Part shown: positions 19,093 through 27,768 of the stretch, one piece after another
Layout: every line of letters begins with the position of its first letter
Position numbering within the stretch: the stretch's first letter is position 1
NCBI RefSeq assembly: GCF_019464495.1
Contig: NZ_CP080492.1
Coordinates: 868,001-932,000 of the forward strand
Length of the DNA: 64,000 nucleotides
From: Leucobacter luti
GTDB lineage: Bacteria; Actinomycetota; Actinomycetes; Actinomycetales; Microbacteriaceae
Reading direction: 5' to 3'
Translations under genes and position numbers: made by a program
The notes under the pieces: model-generated
Database searches by the model: none
What the model was told of the DNA's origin: nothing
The model's input: the letters and a program-made list of their open reading frames with translations, nothing else

Positions 19093-20769
19093 CTACACCA
19101 CCACCACGACAGGAACGATCATCGCCTTGCGGCGCAGCTTGGTGCCGACCCAGCGGCCCACTGTGCGGCGTACGATCTGCTGCAACTGGTGGTGATCCGT
19201 CACGCCGTCCTTCATCGCATCCTCAAGTGCCTTAGCAACCTGCGGCTTGATCTTGTCGAAGACGTGCTTCTCCTCGGCGACACCCTTCGCGTGGATGTCC
19301 GGGCCGGACACGATCTGTCCGAGTGTGGTCTCCACGACCGTGATCACGGAAATGAAGCCCTCTTCTGCGAGCGTGCGGCGATCGCGCAGATCGTCCTCAG
19401 TCACCCGGCCGACGCTCTTGCCGTCGACGTAGATGAAGTCAATGTCGAGCTGGCCAACCGGGCGCGCGACGCCGTCGACAAGGTCAACGACGGTGCCATT
19501 TTCGGCAATGACCGTGCGATTCTGCGGCACACCGGTCTCGATCGCGAGTGCGGCGTTCGCGACGAGCATGCGGTACTCGCCGTGGATCGGCATCACGTTC
19601 TTTGGGCGCACGATGTTGTAGCAGTAGAGCAGTTCACCCGCTGAAGCGTGGCCGGAGACGTGCACCTTGGCATTGCCCTTGTGCACAACATTGGCTCCGA
19701 GCTTCGTGAGCCCGTCGATCACGCGGTACACCGAGGTTTCGTTGCCCGGGATCAGGCTCGAGGCGAGGATCACCGTGTCGTCAGGACCGACCTCGACCTG
19801 GTGCTCACGATTGACCATGCGGCTCAGCACTGCCATCGGCTCGCCCTGTGAACCGGTCGACATGTAGACAATCCGGTGGTCAGGAATGTCGCCGCTCTTC
19901 TTGAGGTCGACGAGCACTCCCTCTGGCACGGTGAGGTAGCCGAGATCCGAAGCAATCTTCATGTTGCGGACCATCGAGCGGCCCAGCAGCACGACGCGGC
20001 GGCCGTTCGCCTGCGCGGCATCGAGCACCTGCTGCACGCGGTGCACGTGGCTCGAGAAGCTCGCAACGACGACCTTGCCCTTGGTCTTGCCAATAACCTG
20101 CTCGATCACGGGCCCGATGTTCTTCTCCGGGGAGGTGAACCCTGGCACGTCTGCGTTGGTCGAATCGGTCATGAAGAGGTCAACGCCCTCTTCGCCGAGC
20201 CTGGCGAATGCGCGCAGATCAGTGATGCGGCCGTCGAGTGGGAGCTGGTCCATCTTGAAGTCGCCCGTGCCAATCACGAGACCGGCGTCCGTGCGGATCG
20301 CGACCGCAAGCGCGTCAGGGATCGAGTGGTTGACCGCGATGAACTCAAGGTCGAACGGGCCATAGCTGACTTCTTCATCCGCTGCCACCACACGGGTGAC
20401 GGGGCGGATCCGGTGCTCCTTGAGCTTCGCCTCAACAAATGCGAGGGTCAGCTTGGAGCCGACGAGCGGAATGTCTTCGCGCATCTTCAGCAGGTAGGGG
20501 ACGCCACCGATGTGGTCCTCGTGCCCGTGCGTCAGCACGACAGCAACGATGTCGCTGAGGCGATCCTGAATCTTGGTGATATCAGGCAGGATCAGGTCAA
20601 CTCCGGGGTGCTGGACCTCGGGGAAGAGCACACCACAGTCAACGATGAGCAGTTTGCCGTCAATTTCGTAGACGGTCATGTTCCGCCCGACCTCACCGAG
20701 GCCGCCGAGCGGAGTAATGCGAAGGGTGCCCGATTCGAGGGCGGGTGGTGCGTAAGCGGGGTTGGGCAC
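19093..20769 (-). CDS. rnj: ribonuclease J
   Basis: A 558-residue metallo-beta-lactamase/beta-CASP nuclease with 5'-3' exonuclease and endonuclease activity in mRNA decay and rRNA maturation. The zinc motif is LTHGHEDHIGG (near residue 80), followed by GTGDFKMDQLP and the beta-CASP motifs with SGHASAGEL and IHGEYRML. The GTG start at 20769 has a perfect AGGAGG nearby. It lies directly after dapA, the conserved actinobacterial pairing (Rv2753c-Rv2752c). Complete. Confidence 0.95.
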   Translation of the reverse strand: MPNPAYAPPALESGTLRITPLGGLGEVGRNMTVYEIDGKLLIVDCGVLFPEVQHPGVDLILPDITKIQDRLSDIVAVVLTHGHEDHIGGVPYLLKMREDIPLVGSKLTLAFVEAKLKEHRIRPVTRVVAADEEVSYGPFDLEFIAVNHSIPDALAVAIRTDAGLVIGTGDFKMDQLPLDGRITDLRAFARLGEEGVDLFMTDSTNADVPGFTSPEKNIGPVIEQVIGKTKGKVVVASFSSHVHRVQQVLDAAQANGRRVVLLGRSMVRNMKIASDLGYLTVPEGVLVDLKKSGDIPDHRIVYMSTGSQGEPMAVLSRMVNREHQVEVGPDDTVILASSLIPGNETSVYRVIDGLTKLGANVVHKGNAKVHVSGHASAGELLYCYNIVRPKNVMPIHGEYRMLVANAALAIETGVPQNRTVIAENGTVVDLVDGVARPVGQLDIDFIYVDGKSVGRVTEDDLRDRRTLAEEGFISVITVVETTLGQIVSGPDIHAKGVAEEKHVFDKIKPQVAKALEDAMKDGVTDHHQLQQIVRRTVGRWVGTKLRRKAMIVPVVVVV

Positions 20770-20784
20770 AAAGCCTCCTGTTTG

Positions 20785-21762
20785 TTAGCGGGTGGTGCCT
20801 GCAATCTGGGGCAGGGCACCGCCGGCAGCCGCATTGCGGTCCGGCCTGAAGTTTGAAAGATCGACACCTGGCACGTTCTTCACGAGTGCGAGTTCGTCCT
20901 CAATGAGGGCAGCCTCCCACTCTTCTGGGCCAACGAGCGGCAGCCGCACGCGCGGGCTGCCAATGCGGCCGAGGCCGTGCAGGATGTATTTGGCCGCGAC
21001 AGTGCCTGGCACGTGGGTCATCACGGCCCGCACGAGCGGCTCAAGGTTCTGGTGCGCCTCGCGCGCGGTATGCAGATCGCCTGCGTTCACCGCGTCGACG
21101 ATCACGCGGTACGGGGCTGCAGCGATGTTCGCGGTGACCCCGATCAGCCCGGTCGCGCCGATCGACAGGTGCGGCAGCACGTTCGGGTCATCCCCGGAGA
21201 AGTACATGAGGTCCGTCTGGTTGAGCACGCGGCTGACCTCGCTGAGGTCACCCTTGGCGTCCTTGACAGCGAGGATGTTCGGGTGCTTTGCGAGCCGGAG
21301 GATCGTCTCGTACTTGATCGGAACACCGGTGCGGCCGGGGATGTCGTAGAGGATTACGGGGAGGTCGGTCGCGTCCGCCACCATGCGGAAGTGGGTCAGC
21401 AGACCGGCCTGAGTCGGCTTGTTGTAGTACGGCGTCACGATCATAACCCCGTCAGCGCCGGCCTTCTCGCTGGCCTTGTACAGCTCGATCGCGTGGGCAG
21501 TTTCGTTGGATCCGCCGCCCGTGATGATCTTCGCGCGGCCGCTCGAGACCGACTTCGCCACCTCAACGAGCTTGAGCTTCTCAGGGTCGGTCAGGGTGCT
21601 GGTTTCGCCAGTGGTTCCGGTGACGACGATCCCGTCAGCGCCGCTGACAATGCACTCATCAATATGTTTCTCGACGGCTGGCCAATCGACCTCGCCGTCA
21701 GCCTGGAACGGCGTAACGAGCGCGACGAGTACCTGTCCGAAGGGATTCTCCTGATTTGCCAC
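20785..21762 (-). CDS. dapA: 4-hydroxy-tetrahydrodipicolinate synthase
   Basis: A 325-residue TIM-barrel aldolase condensing pyruvate with aspartate semialdehyde, the first committed step to diaminopimelate and lysine. The pyruvate-binding TGTTGE motif (about 48-53), Tyr139 in VILYDIPGRTG and the Schiff-base Lys167 in ILAVKDAKGD are present. GTG start at 21762. The C-terminus (NFRPDRNAAAGGALPQIAGTTR) is a little longer than average. It is the last core gene before the metabolic island begins. Confidence 0.96.
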   Translation of the reverse strand: MANQENPFGQVLVALVTPFQADGEVDWPAVEKHIDECIVSGADGIVVTGTTGETSTLTDPEKLKLVEVAKSVSSGRAKIITGGGSNETAHAIELYKASEKAGADGVMIVTPYYNKPTQAGLLTHFRMVADATDLPVILYDIPGRTGVPIKYETILRLAKHPNILAVKDAKGDLSEVSRVLNQTDLMYFSGDDPNVLPHLSIGATGLIGVTANIAAAPYRVIVDAVNAGDLHTAREAHQNLEPLVRAVMTHVPGTVAAKYILHGLGRIGSPRVRLPLVGPEEWEAALIEDELALVKNVPGVDLSNFRPDRNAAAGGALPQIAGTTR

Positions 21763-21830
21763 TTCCCTAGGTTACCCGACGAAGCCTCGTCGCACTCATT
21801 CGGTGTGCGCGCGGCGCTGTGAGTGACGCC

Positions 21831-22499
21831 TCAGAACGCTTGCCCGGTAGCACGGATGATGAGTTCACTCACGTCGACGTCTGCCGGCTGCGAGACTGCC
21901 CAGTCCAGCGCAGCCGCCACTCGCTCCGGGGGCATCCACGCGTCAGGCCGTTCCGCCCAGAGCGGTGTCTCCACGGCCCCGGGTGAGAGCAGGGTGACGC
22001 GCACCCCAGTGCCGACGAGTTGTTGCCGCAGCGATTCCGCGTAGGCCGTGACCGCCCATTTCGTTGCGGTGTACAGATTCCCAGGGAACACTTTCCTCCC
22101 GGCGGAGGATCCGATCAGCACGATGTGTCCTGCAGCGAGGATCAGAGCAGGCAGGGCCGCCCTGACCAGGTACGCAGGCCCAAGCACGTTCGTGGTGACC
22201 ATCCGCTCCCACTCGACCGGATCGCCCGAGGCAAGATCGCCGCGGGCGGAGAAGCCAGCGTTGGCAACCACGAGGTCGAGGCCGCCGCACGCTGCACGCA
22301 CTTCTGCGACGGCCCGCCTTGTATCGCCCCAGTCCCCAGCATCCGCGGTGATTCCGCGGATCTCAGGGCGTGCGGCGAGAAACGCCGCGAGCCGCTCCGG
22401 ATTCGAGCCGGTGACCCACACGTTGTCCCCCGCCGCGGCACGTGCCACGGCGATGGCCGCCCCGATCCCGCTCGTGCCACCAGTGATCAGTGTCTGCAT
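21831..22499 (-). CDS. SDR family oxidoreductase
   Basis: A 222-residue short-chain dehydrogenase. It has the N-terminal dinucleotide motif TGGTSGIGAAIA, the NAG motif in VVANAGFSARG, Ser in LIGSSAGRK and the catalytic YTATK. The cofactor, NAD or NADP, cannot be fixed. ATG start at 22499. Orientation and spacing (46 bp from the aldehyde dehydrogenase) suggest that it belongs to the metabolic island at 21831-33948. The substrate is unknown; a hydroxyl/keto exchange in the island's pathway is plausible. Confidence 0.88.
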   Translation of the reverse strand: MQTLITGGTSGIGAAIAVARAAAGDNVWVTGSNPERLAAFLAARPEIRGITADAGDWGDTRRAVAEVRAACGGLDLVVANAGFSARGDLASGDPVEWERMVTTNVLGPAYLVRAALPALILAAGHIVLIGSSAGRKVFPGNLYTATKWAVTAYAESLRQQLVGTGVRVTLLSPGAVETPLWAERPDAWMPPERVAAALDWAVSQPADVDVSELIIRATGQAF

Positions 22500-22544
22500 G
22501 CTGCGCTCACTTTCAGAGTTGGGAGTGGAGGGGATCGAGCGGGG

Positions 22545-24062
22545 CTATGCTGCGGCGTCCAACAACGGATCGGCGATCCCGACGTACGTGGTCTCGAGGA
22601 ACTCCTCGATGCCCTCTGCGCCGCCCTCTCGGCCAAGGCCGGACTGCTTGACCCCGCCGAATGGCGCTGCCGGGTTAGACACAATGCCCGTGTTCAGCCC
22701 AAACATCCCGACCTCCAGTTGCTCCGCCAACCGCAGCCCGCGGTTCAGATCACGTGTATACGCGTACCCGACGAGGCCGTACTCGGTGTCGTTGGCGAGC
22801 CGGATCGCCTCAGCCTCGTCAGCGAACACGGTGATCGGGGCGACGGGGCCGAAGATCTCCTCGCCAAGGATGCGCGCACCGGGAGCCACTCCGGTGAGCA
22901 CCGTTGGTGCGTAGAAGTACCCGGCGCCCTCCAGGGCATGTCCGCCAGTAGTCGCGACGGCGCCCTCGGCGCGCGCGGATTCCACGAGTTCGGAGACCTT
23001 TTCGAGCGTCGCCCGGTCAACGAGTGGGCCCTGCTGGGTCCCGGCAGCGGAACCGTCGCCAACCGCAAGCGCCGCGACGCGCGCGGTCAACCGCTCAGCG
23101 AAGTCCGCGGCAATGGACTCGTGCACGAGGAACCGGTTCGCCGCAGTGCAGGCCTCTCCCCCATTGCGGAATTTGGCGAGCATCGCACCGTCGACGGCGC
23201 GATCCAAGTCCGCGTCAGGGAACACCAGAAACGGCGCATTTCCACCCAGCTCCATGGAGACCCGGAGTACGCCGTGCGCGGCATCCGCGATGAGGCGTTT
23301 GCCGACTGGTGTTGACCCGGTGAAGGAGAGCTTGCGCAGCCGTGGATCCGCGATCAGCGGTCCGGTCACGGCGCCAGCTGACGCCGTCGGGATCACGTTG
23401 AGTACACCGTCGGGGAGCCCGGCCTCCTGCAGCACCTGAGCGAAACGCAGTGCCGTCAGAGGGGTGAGCACTGCCGGTTTCAGCACCGCAGTGCATCCAG
23501 CCGCGATTGCTGGGGCGATCTTGCGTGTCGCCATCGCGAGCGGGAAATTCCACGGAGTCACGAATAGGCAGGGGCCAACTGGACGGCGCAGCACAAGCAG
23601 GCGACTGTTGCCGTCCGGCGCCGTAGCGTAGCGGCCGCTGATCCGCGAGGTTTCTTCAGAGAACCAGCGCAGGAACTCGGCCCCGTACGTGACCTCACCG
23701 CGGGACTCAGCGATCGGCTTGCCCATCTCCAGCGTGATGAGCTGCGCAAACTCCTCACGGCGCTCAATGAGCAACTCGAAAGCGCGACGCAGAATCTCCG
23801 CGCGCTCACGCGGAGCCGTCGCAGCCCATGCGGCCTGCGCCGCCACGGCGCCGTCGAGCGCGGCGACCCCGTCAGTAGGAGTCGCACTCGCTACCCGCAC
23901 GAGAGTTTCCCCCGTCGCGGGGTTTTCGACCGCGAACGTGCCGCCATCGGATGCCTCGCACCACACGCCATTCAGTAGCAGCGCGGTAGGCGTGTCAGCG
24001 AGCAGGCTACCCGCCGCTGCACGCTCCGCCGCAGCCACTTCGCGCTGGATGCCGGCGCTCAC
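22545..24062 (-). CDS. NAD(P)-dependent aldehyde dehydrogenase, succinate-semialdehyde type
   Basis: A 505-residue ALDH with LGGNAPFLVFPDADLD (general base Glu in MELGG) and the nucleophile in GGEACTAANRFLV. The C-terminal FGGVKQSGLGREGGAEGIEEFLET resembles GabD-like succinate/glutarate semialdehyde dehydrogenases. The GTG start at 24062 overlaps the repaired stop of the upstream alcohol dehydrogenase by four bases (GTGA). Longer reading upstream to 24317 is out of frame with that gene and not family-like. It probably oxidises an aldehyde made by the adjacent alcohol or hydroxyacid dehydrogenases. Confidence 0.9.
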   Translation of the reverse strand: MSAGIQREVAAAERAAAGSLLADTPTALLLNGVWCEASDGGTFAVENPATGETLVRVASATPTDGVAALDGAVAAQAAWAATAPRERAEILRRAFELLIERREEFAQLITLEMGKPIAESRGEVTYGAEFLRWFSEETSRISGRYATAPDGNSRLLVLRRPVGPCLFVTPWNFPLAMATRKIAPAIAAGCTAVLKPAVLTPLTALRFAQVLQEAGLPDGVLNVIPTASAGAVTGPLIADPRLRKLSFTGSTPVGKRLIADAAHGVLRVSMELGGNAPFLVFPDADLDRAVDGAMLAKFRNGGEACTAANRFLVHESIAADFAERLTARVAALAVGDGSAAGTQQGPLVDRATLEKVSELVESARAEGAVATTGGHALEGAGYFYAPTVLTGVAPGARILGEEIFGPVAPITVFADEAEAIRLANDTEYGLVGYAYTRDLNRGLRLAEQLEVGMFGLNTGIVSNPAAPFGGVKQSGLGREGGAEGIEEFLETTYVGIADPLLDAAA

Positions 24063-24126
24063 GCGAGCACTCCGCGCAGAATGGCGACAATCTCGGCCGC
24101 TGTGGGGTGCACCGGGTTGTTCGCGG

Positions 24127-25260
24127 TCACCGCGTCTGCGAGTGTGTCCGCGCGGCAAGGCGCTCAAGATCTGCTTCAGTGACGCCAAACTTCGCGAGCG
24201 GGCCGACGAGGCCCAACCGCTCGGCGAAGGCGACGATCTCGCGCTGCGCTGCGTCAGCATTCTCCGCATCGCTCGCCGCAGTATCGCCCACCTCAAGCGC
24301 GAAGGCCACCCGTGCAAACCGCGCCTCGCGATGCGGTCGATTCAGTTCGAGCACTCCGCCCATTACGATCGCGAGTGCGAGGCCGTGCGGCACATTGAAA
24401 CGTCCGCCGAGCGGGTGCGCGATCCCGTGCACGAGGCCGAGGCCGGTGTGCGAGAATCCTACGCCTGCCGTGTGACTCGCAAGCAACAACTCAGCGCGCG
24501 ATTCAAGATCAGATCCGTCAGCCACCGCGCGCGGCAGATGGGTATGAACCGTAGCAATGACCTGCAGCGCAATCGCGTCAGAATACGGATTTGCCCGCAC
24601 GGAGAGATAGGACTCGAGGGCGTGTGTGAGTGCGTCAAAACCCGTCGCCGCCGTCGCGTTCGGGGGGAGGCCGACGGTCAGTTCAGGATCGAGGACCGCT
24701 GCCCGTGCGAGTGCGCTGTCGTGCCCAACGTAAAACTTCCGCTGCGCTGCCGGGTCCGTAACCACGCCAAACGCGTTCACCTCGGCCCCGGTGCCCGCCG
24801 TCGTTGGCACCGCGACGATGGGAAGCGCTGCGTTGCCAAATGGGGTGCTGTAGTCAAGGCCAACTCCCCGCTCAGGATTGACAGCACCGAGTGCAATGCC
24901 TTTGGCAGCGTCGAGCGAGGATCCGCCACCAACGGAGACAATCGCCTCGGCCCCGGTACTCGCTGCGAGGTCGCTCCCCTCATCGATGTTTTGCGTGGTC
25001 GGATTCGGTGTGACGCTGTCGTACACCGCGATGGCAACTCCGGCCGCTTCCAGTGACGCGCGGACGGCGGCGACGACGGGTGAAGCTGCGAGGAACGGAT
25101 CGGTCACGATCACCACTGATGAGGCTCCGAGGCCGACAACGATGGCACCGGTCTCAACGACTCTGCCAACACCAAAGTAACTCACCGGCTTCTGGTCGAG
25201 GGTGAGGCTCACGCTATCGAGCGGAACGGGGCCCGGCACGACTCCAGTTGCGGCGCTCAT
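24127..25260 (-). CDS. iron-containing alcohol dehydrogenase, C-terminus lost to a frameshift
   Basis: As read, 377 residues starting at ATG 25260. It is a group III metal-dependent alcohol dehydrogenase with the nucleotide segment SVGGGSSLDAAKGIAL and metal-binding GFDALTHALESYLSV and HPLGGRFNVPHG. The last codons turn into RTHSQTR and stop. One base further along, another frame continues as DTLADAVTANNPVHPT and ends at 24059 with GVLA, the normal family C-terminus. A net -1 change near 24148-24158 explains this. The restored stop overlaps the next gene's GTG exactly (GTGA). About 29 residues are replaced; the fold core is intact. Its own ATG overlaps the stop of the preceding dehydrogenase. 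Confidence 0.88.
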   Translation of the reverse strand: MSAATGVVPGPVPLDSVSLTLDQKPVSYFGVGRVVETGAIVVGLGASSVVIVTDPFLAASPVVAAVRASLEAAGVAIAVYDSVTPNPTTQNIDEGSDLAASTGAEAIVSVGGGSSLDAAKGIALGAVNPERGVGLDYSTPFGNAALPIVAVPTTAGTGAEVNAFGVVTDPAAQRKFYVGHDSALARAAVLDPELTVGLPPNATAATGFDALTHALESYLSVRANPYSDAIALQVIATVHTHLPRAVADGSDLESRAELLLASHTAGVGFSHTGLGLVHGIAHPLGGRFNVPHGLALAIVMGGVLELNRPHREARFARVAFALEVGDTAASDAENADAAQREIVAFAERLGLVGPLAKFGVTEADLERLAARTHSQTR

Positions 25261-26228
25261 GCCGCGACCTCGGCACCCGCGAGCTCGGCACCCGCTGCGA
25301 GTCCAGTGCCCGCTGCAACGCGCAGTTCCTGGCCGATCAGGTCCTCGTAGAGTTTCACTGGAGTCATCTCACCTGCCAGATCCCCGTACTGCGCGCGTGC
25401 CCGGCGATACACCTGCTCGACGAGTGCGGAGAGTTCCGTTGGCACGCCAACGCTGCGTGCGAGATCGATCGAGAGCCCGAGGTCCTTACACGCCAACGCG
25501 ATCGCAAAGCCCTCGTCGTAGTCACCGTCACGGAGCACCGACAGCACGTCGCGCTCAACAAACGCGCTGTTTGCCGGACTCGCGATCAGCGCTTGTCGCA
25601 GCACCTCCAAATCGACACCAGCCTTGGTCCCGACGGCGAGCACCTCAGCCGTGGCTACCAGGTGCGAGAACCAAAGTTGATTGATCATGAGCTTCACGGC
25701 GTACCCGGCACCGTGGCCACCAACGTGCAGGATCCGTTCTGGATCCCCCATCGCTTCGAGCACCGGCCGCACTCGCAGAACGTCTGCGGAGTCACCTCCG
25801 ACAAAAATCTGAAGCATGCCAGCTGCAGCACCAACGGACATTCCGCTCACCGGGGCATCGAGGATCTTGAAGCCACGCCCGGCGTGCTCGACACGGACGC
25901 GGTCGGCAACTTCAGGCACCGAGGTCGACATGTCGATCCAGGTGCCGCCGTCTGCGAGCCCGGCCAGAACTCCTGCTGGCCCGTTCACCACGAGGTCGAC
26001 GTGCTTCGGTGTCGGCAGCATTGTGATCACGAGATCCGCCCGCGCGGCAAGGGCGGCAGGCGTCTCGGCCCACTCGGCACCAGCGTCGAGCTGCTCCGCT
26101 GCGGCTTCTCTTCGAATGTCGTTGACGATAAGTGGGAACCCCGCGGCAAGCAGGTTCCGCGTCATGCCGGATCCCATGTTGCCGAGGCCGATGAATCCGA
26201 CCAGTGGCCGCTGTGCTGACATACTCAT
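25257..26228 (-). CDS. NAD(P)-dependent beta-hydroxyacid dehydrogenase (3-hydroxyisobutyrate type)
   Basis: A 323-residue protein of the 3-hydroxyisobutyrate/tartronate-semialdehyde reductase family: GFIGLGNMGSGMTRNLLAAGF (Rossmann), the substrate motif DAPVSGMSVGAAAGML, and catalytic lysine in GAGYAVKLMINQLWF. ATG 26228 overlaps the stop of the preceding ALDH (ATGA), and its own stop overlaps the next ATG. The C-terminal tail (about 19 Ala/Gly-rich residues) comes from a short direct repeat of CTCGGCACCCGC at 25270-25295. It oxidises a 3-hydroxy acid to a semialdehyde, which the neighbouring ALDHs could then use. Confidence 0.92.
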   Translation of the reverse strand: MSMSAQRPLVGFIGLGNMGSGMTRNLLAAGFPLIVNDIRREAAAEQLDAGAEWAETPAALAARADLVITMLPTPKHVDLVVNGPAGVLAGLADGGTWIDMSTSVPEVADRVRVEHAGRGFKILDAPVSGMSVGAAAGMLQIFVGGDSADVLRVRPVLEAMGDPERILHVGGHGAGYAVKLMINQLWFSHLVATAEVLAVGTKAGVDLEVLRQALIASPANSAFVERDVLSVLRDGDYDEGFAIALACKDLGLSIDLARSVGVPTELSALVEQVYRRARAQYGDLAGEMTPVKLYEDLIGQELRVAAGTGLAAGAELAGAEVAA

Positions 26229-27742
26229 TCGCTTTCTGCGTGTGACGAGAGGGTGCCCCCGCCGAGATCGATCCAGGTGGTTTTCAGAGCGGTGTACGCG
26301 TCAAGCGCGTGCATGGAGCGGTCGCGGCCAGAGCCGGATCGCTTGAACCCGCCAAAGGGGGTAATCACATCGGCAACGTCGTAGCTGTTGACCCACACTG
26401 TGCCGGCGCGCAGCTCGCGAGCGGCGCGGTGCGCAGTTGCAAGGTCACTCGTCCAGATGCTCGCCGCGAGCCCGTATTCGGAATCATTCGCGAGGGCAAT
26501 GGCCTCGGCAGCACTGCGGGCCGTTGAAACGGACAACGCTGGCCCAAAAATCTCCTCTTGCCCGAGCGGGCTGGAGTTGTCAACGCCGTCAAACACAGTT
26601 GGAGCGAGGTAGTACCCAGCAAGCCCGTCAGGCTGCAGCACTTCGCCGCCGTACACGGTCACGCTCGGATCGCGGCGTGCCAGCTCGACGTAACTGAGCA
26701 CGCGCTCCAGCTGCGTGGCAGAGGCAATCGTACCGATCTGCGTGTCAGCGAGCAGTGGGTCGCCGATGTTGAATGCGCTGGCGTGTGCCAGGACACGGGT
26801 GAGCAATTCATCGTGAATCGATTCCTCGACGATCAATCTGCTCCCACCGTGGCATGTCTGGCCGGCGTTGTAGAAAATGCCCCACGCTATTGCGCTCGCG
26901 GCGGCGTCGAGATCCGGCGCGTCCGCGAGCACCACCTGCGGTGATTTCCCACCGAGTTCCAGTGCAACCAGCTTCCCGTTGGATTCTGCGGCATAGCCAA
27001 GGAATCCGAGTCCGACCTTCGGAGACCCGGTGAAGGTGATCTTGTCAACGAGCGAGTGCCGGCCCAGGGCTTGACCGGCGACCGGCCCCAGCCCTGGCAC
27101 CACATTGAACACACCGGCGGGAACGCCGGCCGCTGCGGCGAGCGCTGCGAGTTTGAGCGCCGACAGGCTGGTGTTCTCCGCGGGCTTCAGCACCACTGAG
27201 TTCCCGGTGGCTAGCGCGGGGGCAGCTTTCCATGCGGTGATGATCAGCGGGTAGTTCCACGGCACGACTGCCCCGATGACGCCCAGCGCCTCGCGCGTCA
27301 CCAAAGCGAGCGCCTGCTCCGGGGCCGGAGCCACCTGATCAGATACCTTGTCAATGGCCTCGGCGTACCACCGGAACACCCTGATCGCGTTGGGGACATC
27401 GACATTGCGCGCGTCCGAGATCGGATGCCCTGAATCGATGGATTCCAGCAGCGCGAGCTCATCGAGGTGCTCTTCCATGAGATCGGCAAGCCGGAACAGC
27501 ACGCGCTGTCGCTCACGCCGATCCGCACGGGCCCAGATCCCCGAGGTGAAGGCGCGATGCGCCGCGGTGACGGCCGCGTCAACATCGGCCTCCCCCGCAC
27601 TCGAGACTCGCGCAATCTCGGTGCCATCCCGCGGGGCGAACGTAGGGAACGTGGCGTCATCGGCCGCTGGCCGAAACTCACCGTCAATGAACAAACGCGT
27701 TTCCGGGGTGAGTGCCGCCGCCGCGGCGATCCAATCGGTCAT
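26225..27742 (-). CDS. aldehyde dehydrogenase family protein (PuuC/BetB-like)
   Basis: A 505-residue ALDH with ALELGGKSPQVVLADAPDLD, the active-site NAGQTCHGGSRL and C-terminal FGGFKRSGSGRDRSMHALDAYT. Its closest resemblance is to gamma-glutamyl-aminobutyraldehyde and betaine-aldehyde-type enzymes. ATG 27742 has AGGAG upstream. It overlaps the hydroxyacid dehydrogenase by four bases. Since the island's importer is of the quaternary-amine type, an amino- or betaine-aldehyde substrate is attractive, but this is inference. Confidence 0.9.
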   Translation of the reverse strand: MTDWIAAAAALTPETRLFIDGEFRPAADDATFPTFAPRDGTEIARVSSAGEADVDAAVTAAHRAFTSGIWARADRRERQRVLFRLADLMEEHLDELALLESIDSGHPISDARNVDVPNAIRVFRWYAEAIDKVSDQVAPAPEQALALVTREALGVIGAVVPWNYPLIITAWKAAPALATGNSVVLKPAENTSLSALKLAALAAAAGVPAGVFNVVPGLGPVAGQALGRHSLVDKITFTGSPKVGLGFLGYAAESNGKLVALELGGKSPQVVLADAPDLDAAASAIAWGIFYNAGQTCHGGSRLIVEESIHDELLTRVLAHASAFNIGDPLLADTQIGTIASATQLERVLSYVELARRDPSVTVYGGEVLQPDGLAGYYLAPTVFDGVDNSSPLGQEEIFGPALSVSTARSAAEAIALANDSEYGLAASIWTSDLATAHRAARELRAGTVWVNSYDVADVITPFGGFKRSGSGRDRSMHALDAYTALKTTWIDLGGGTLSSHAESE

Positions 27743-27768
27743 GATTGCTCCTGTGTCGGGGTCTGTGA

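Noticed and set aside
23689..25056. 455-codon open frame on the plus strand
   Set aside because: Antisense shadow of the aldehyde and alcohol dehydrogenase genes, Arg/Ser-rich as expected for such shadows in high-GC DNA.
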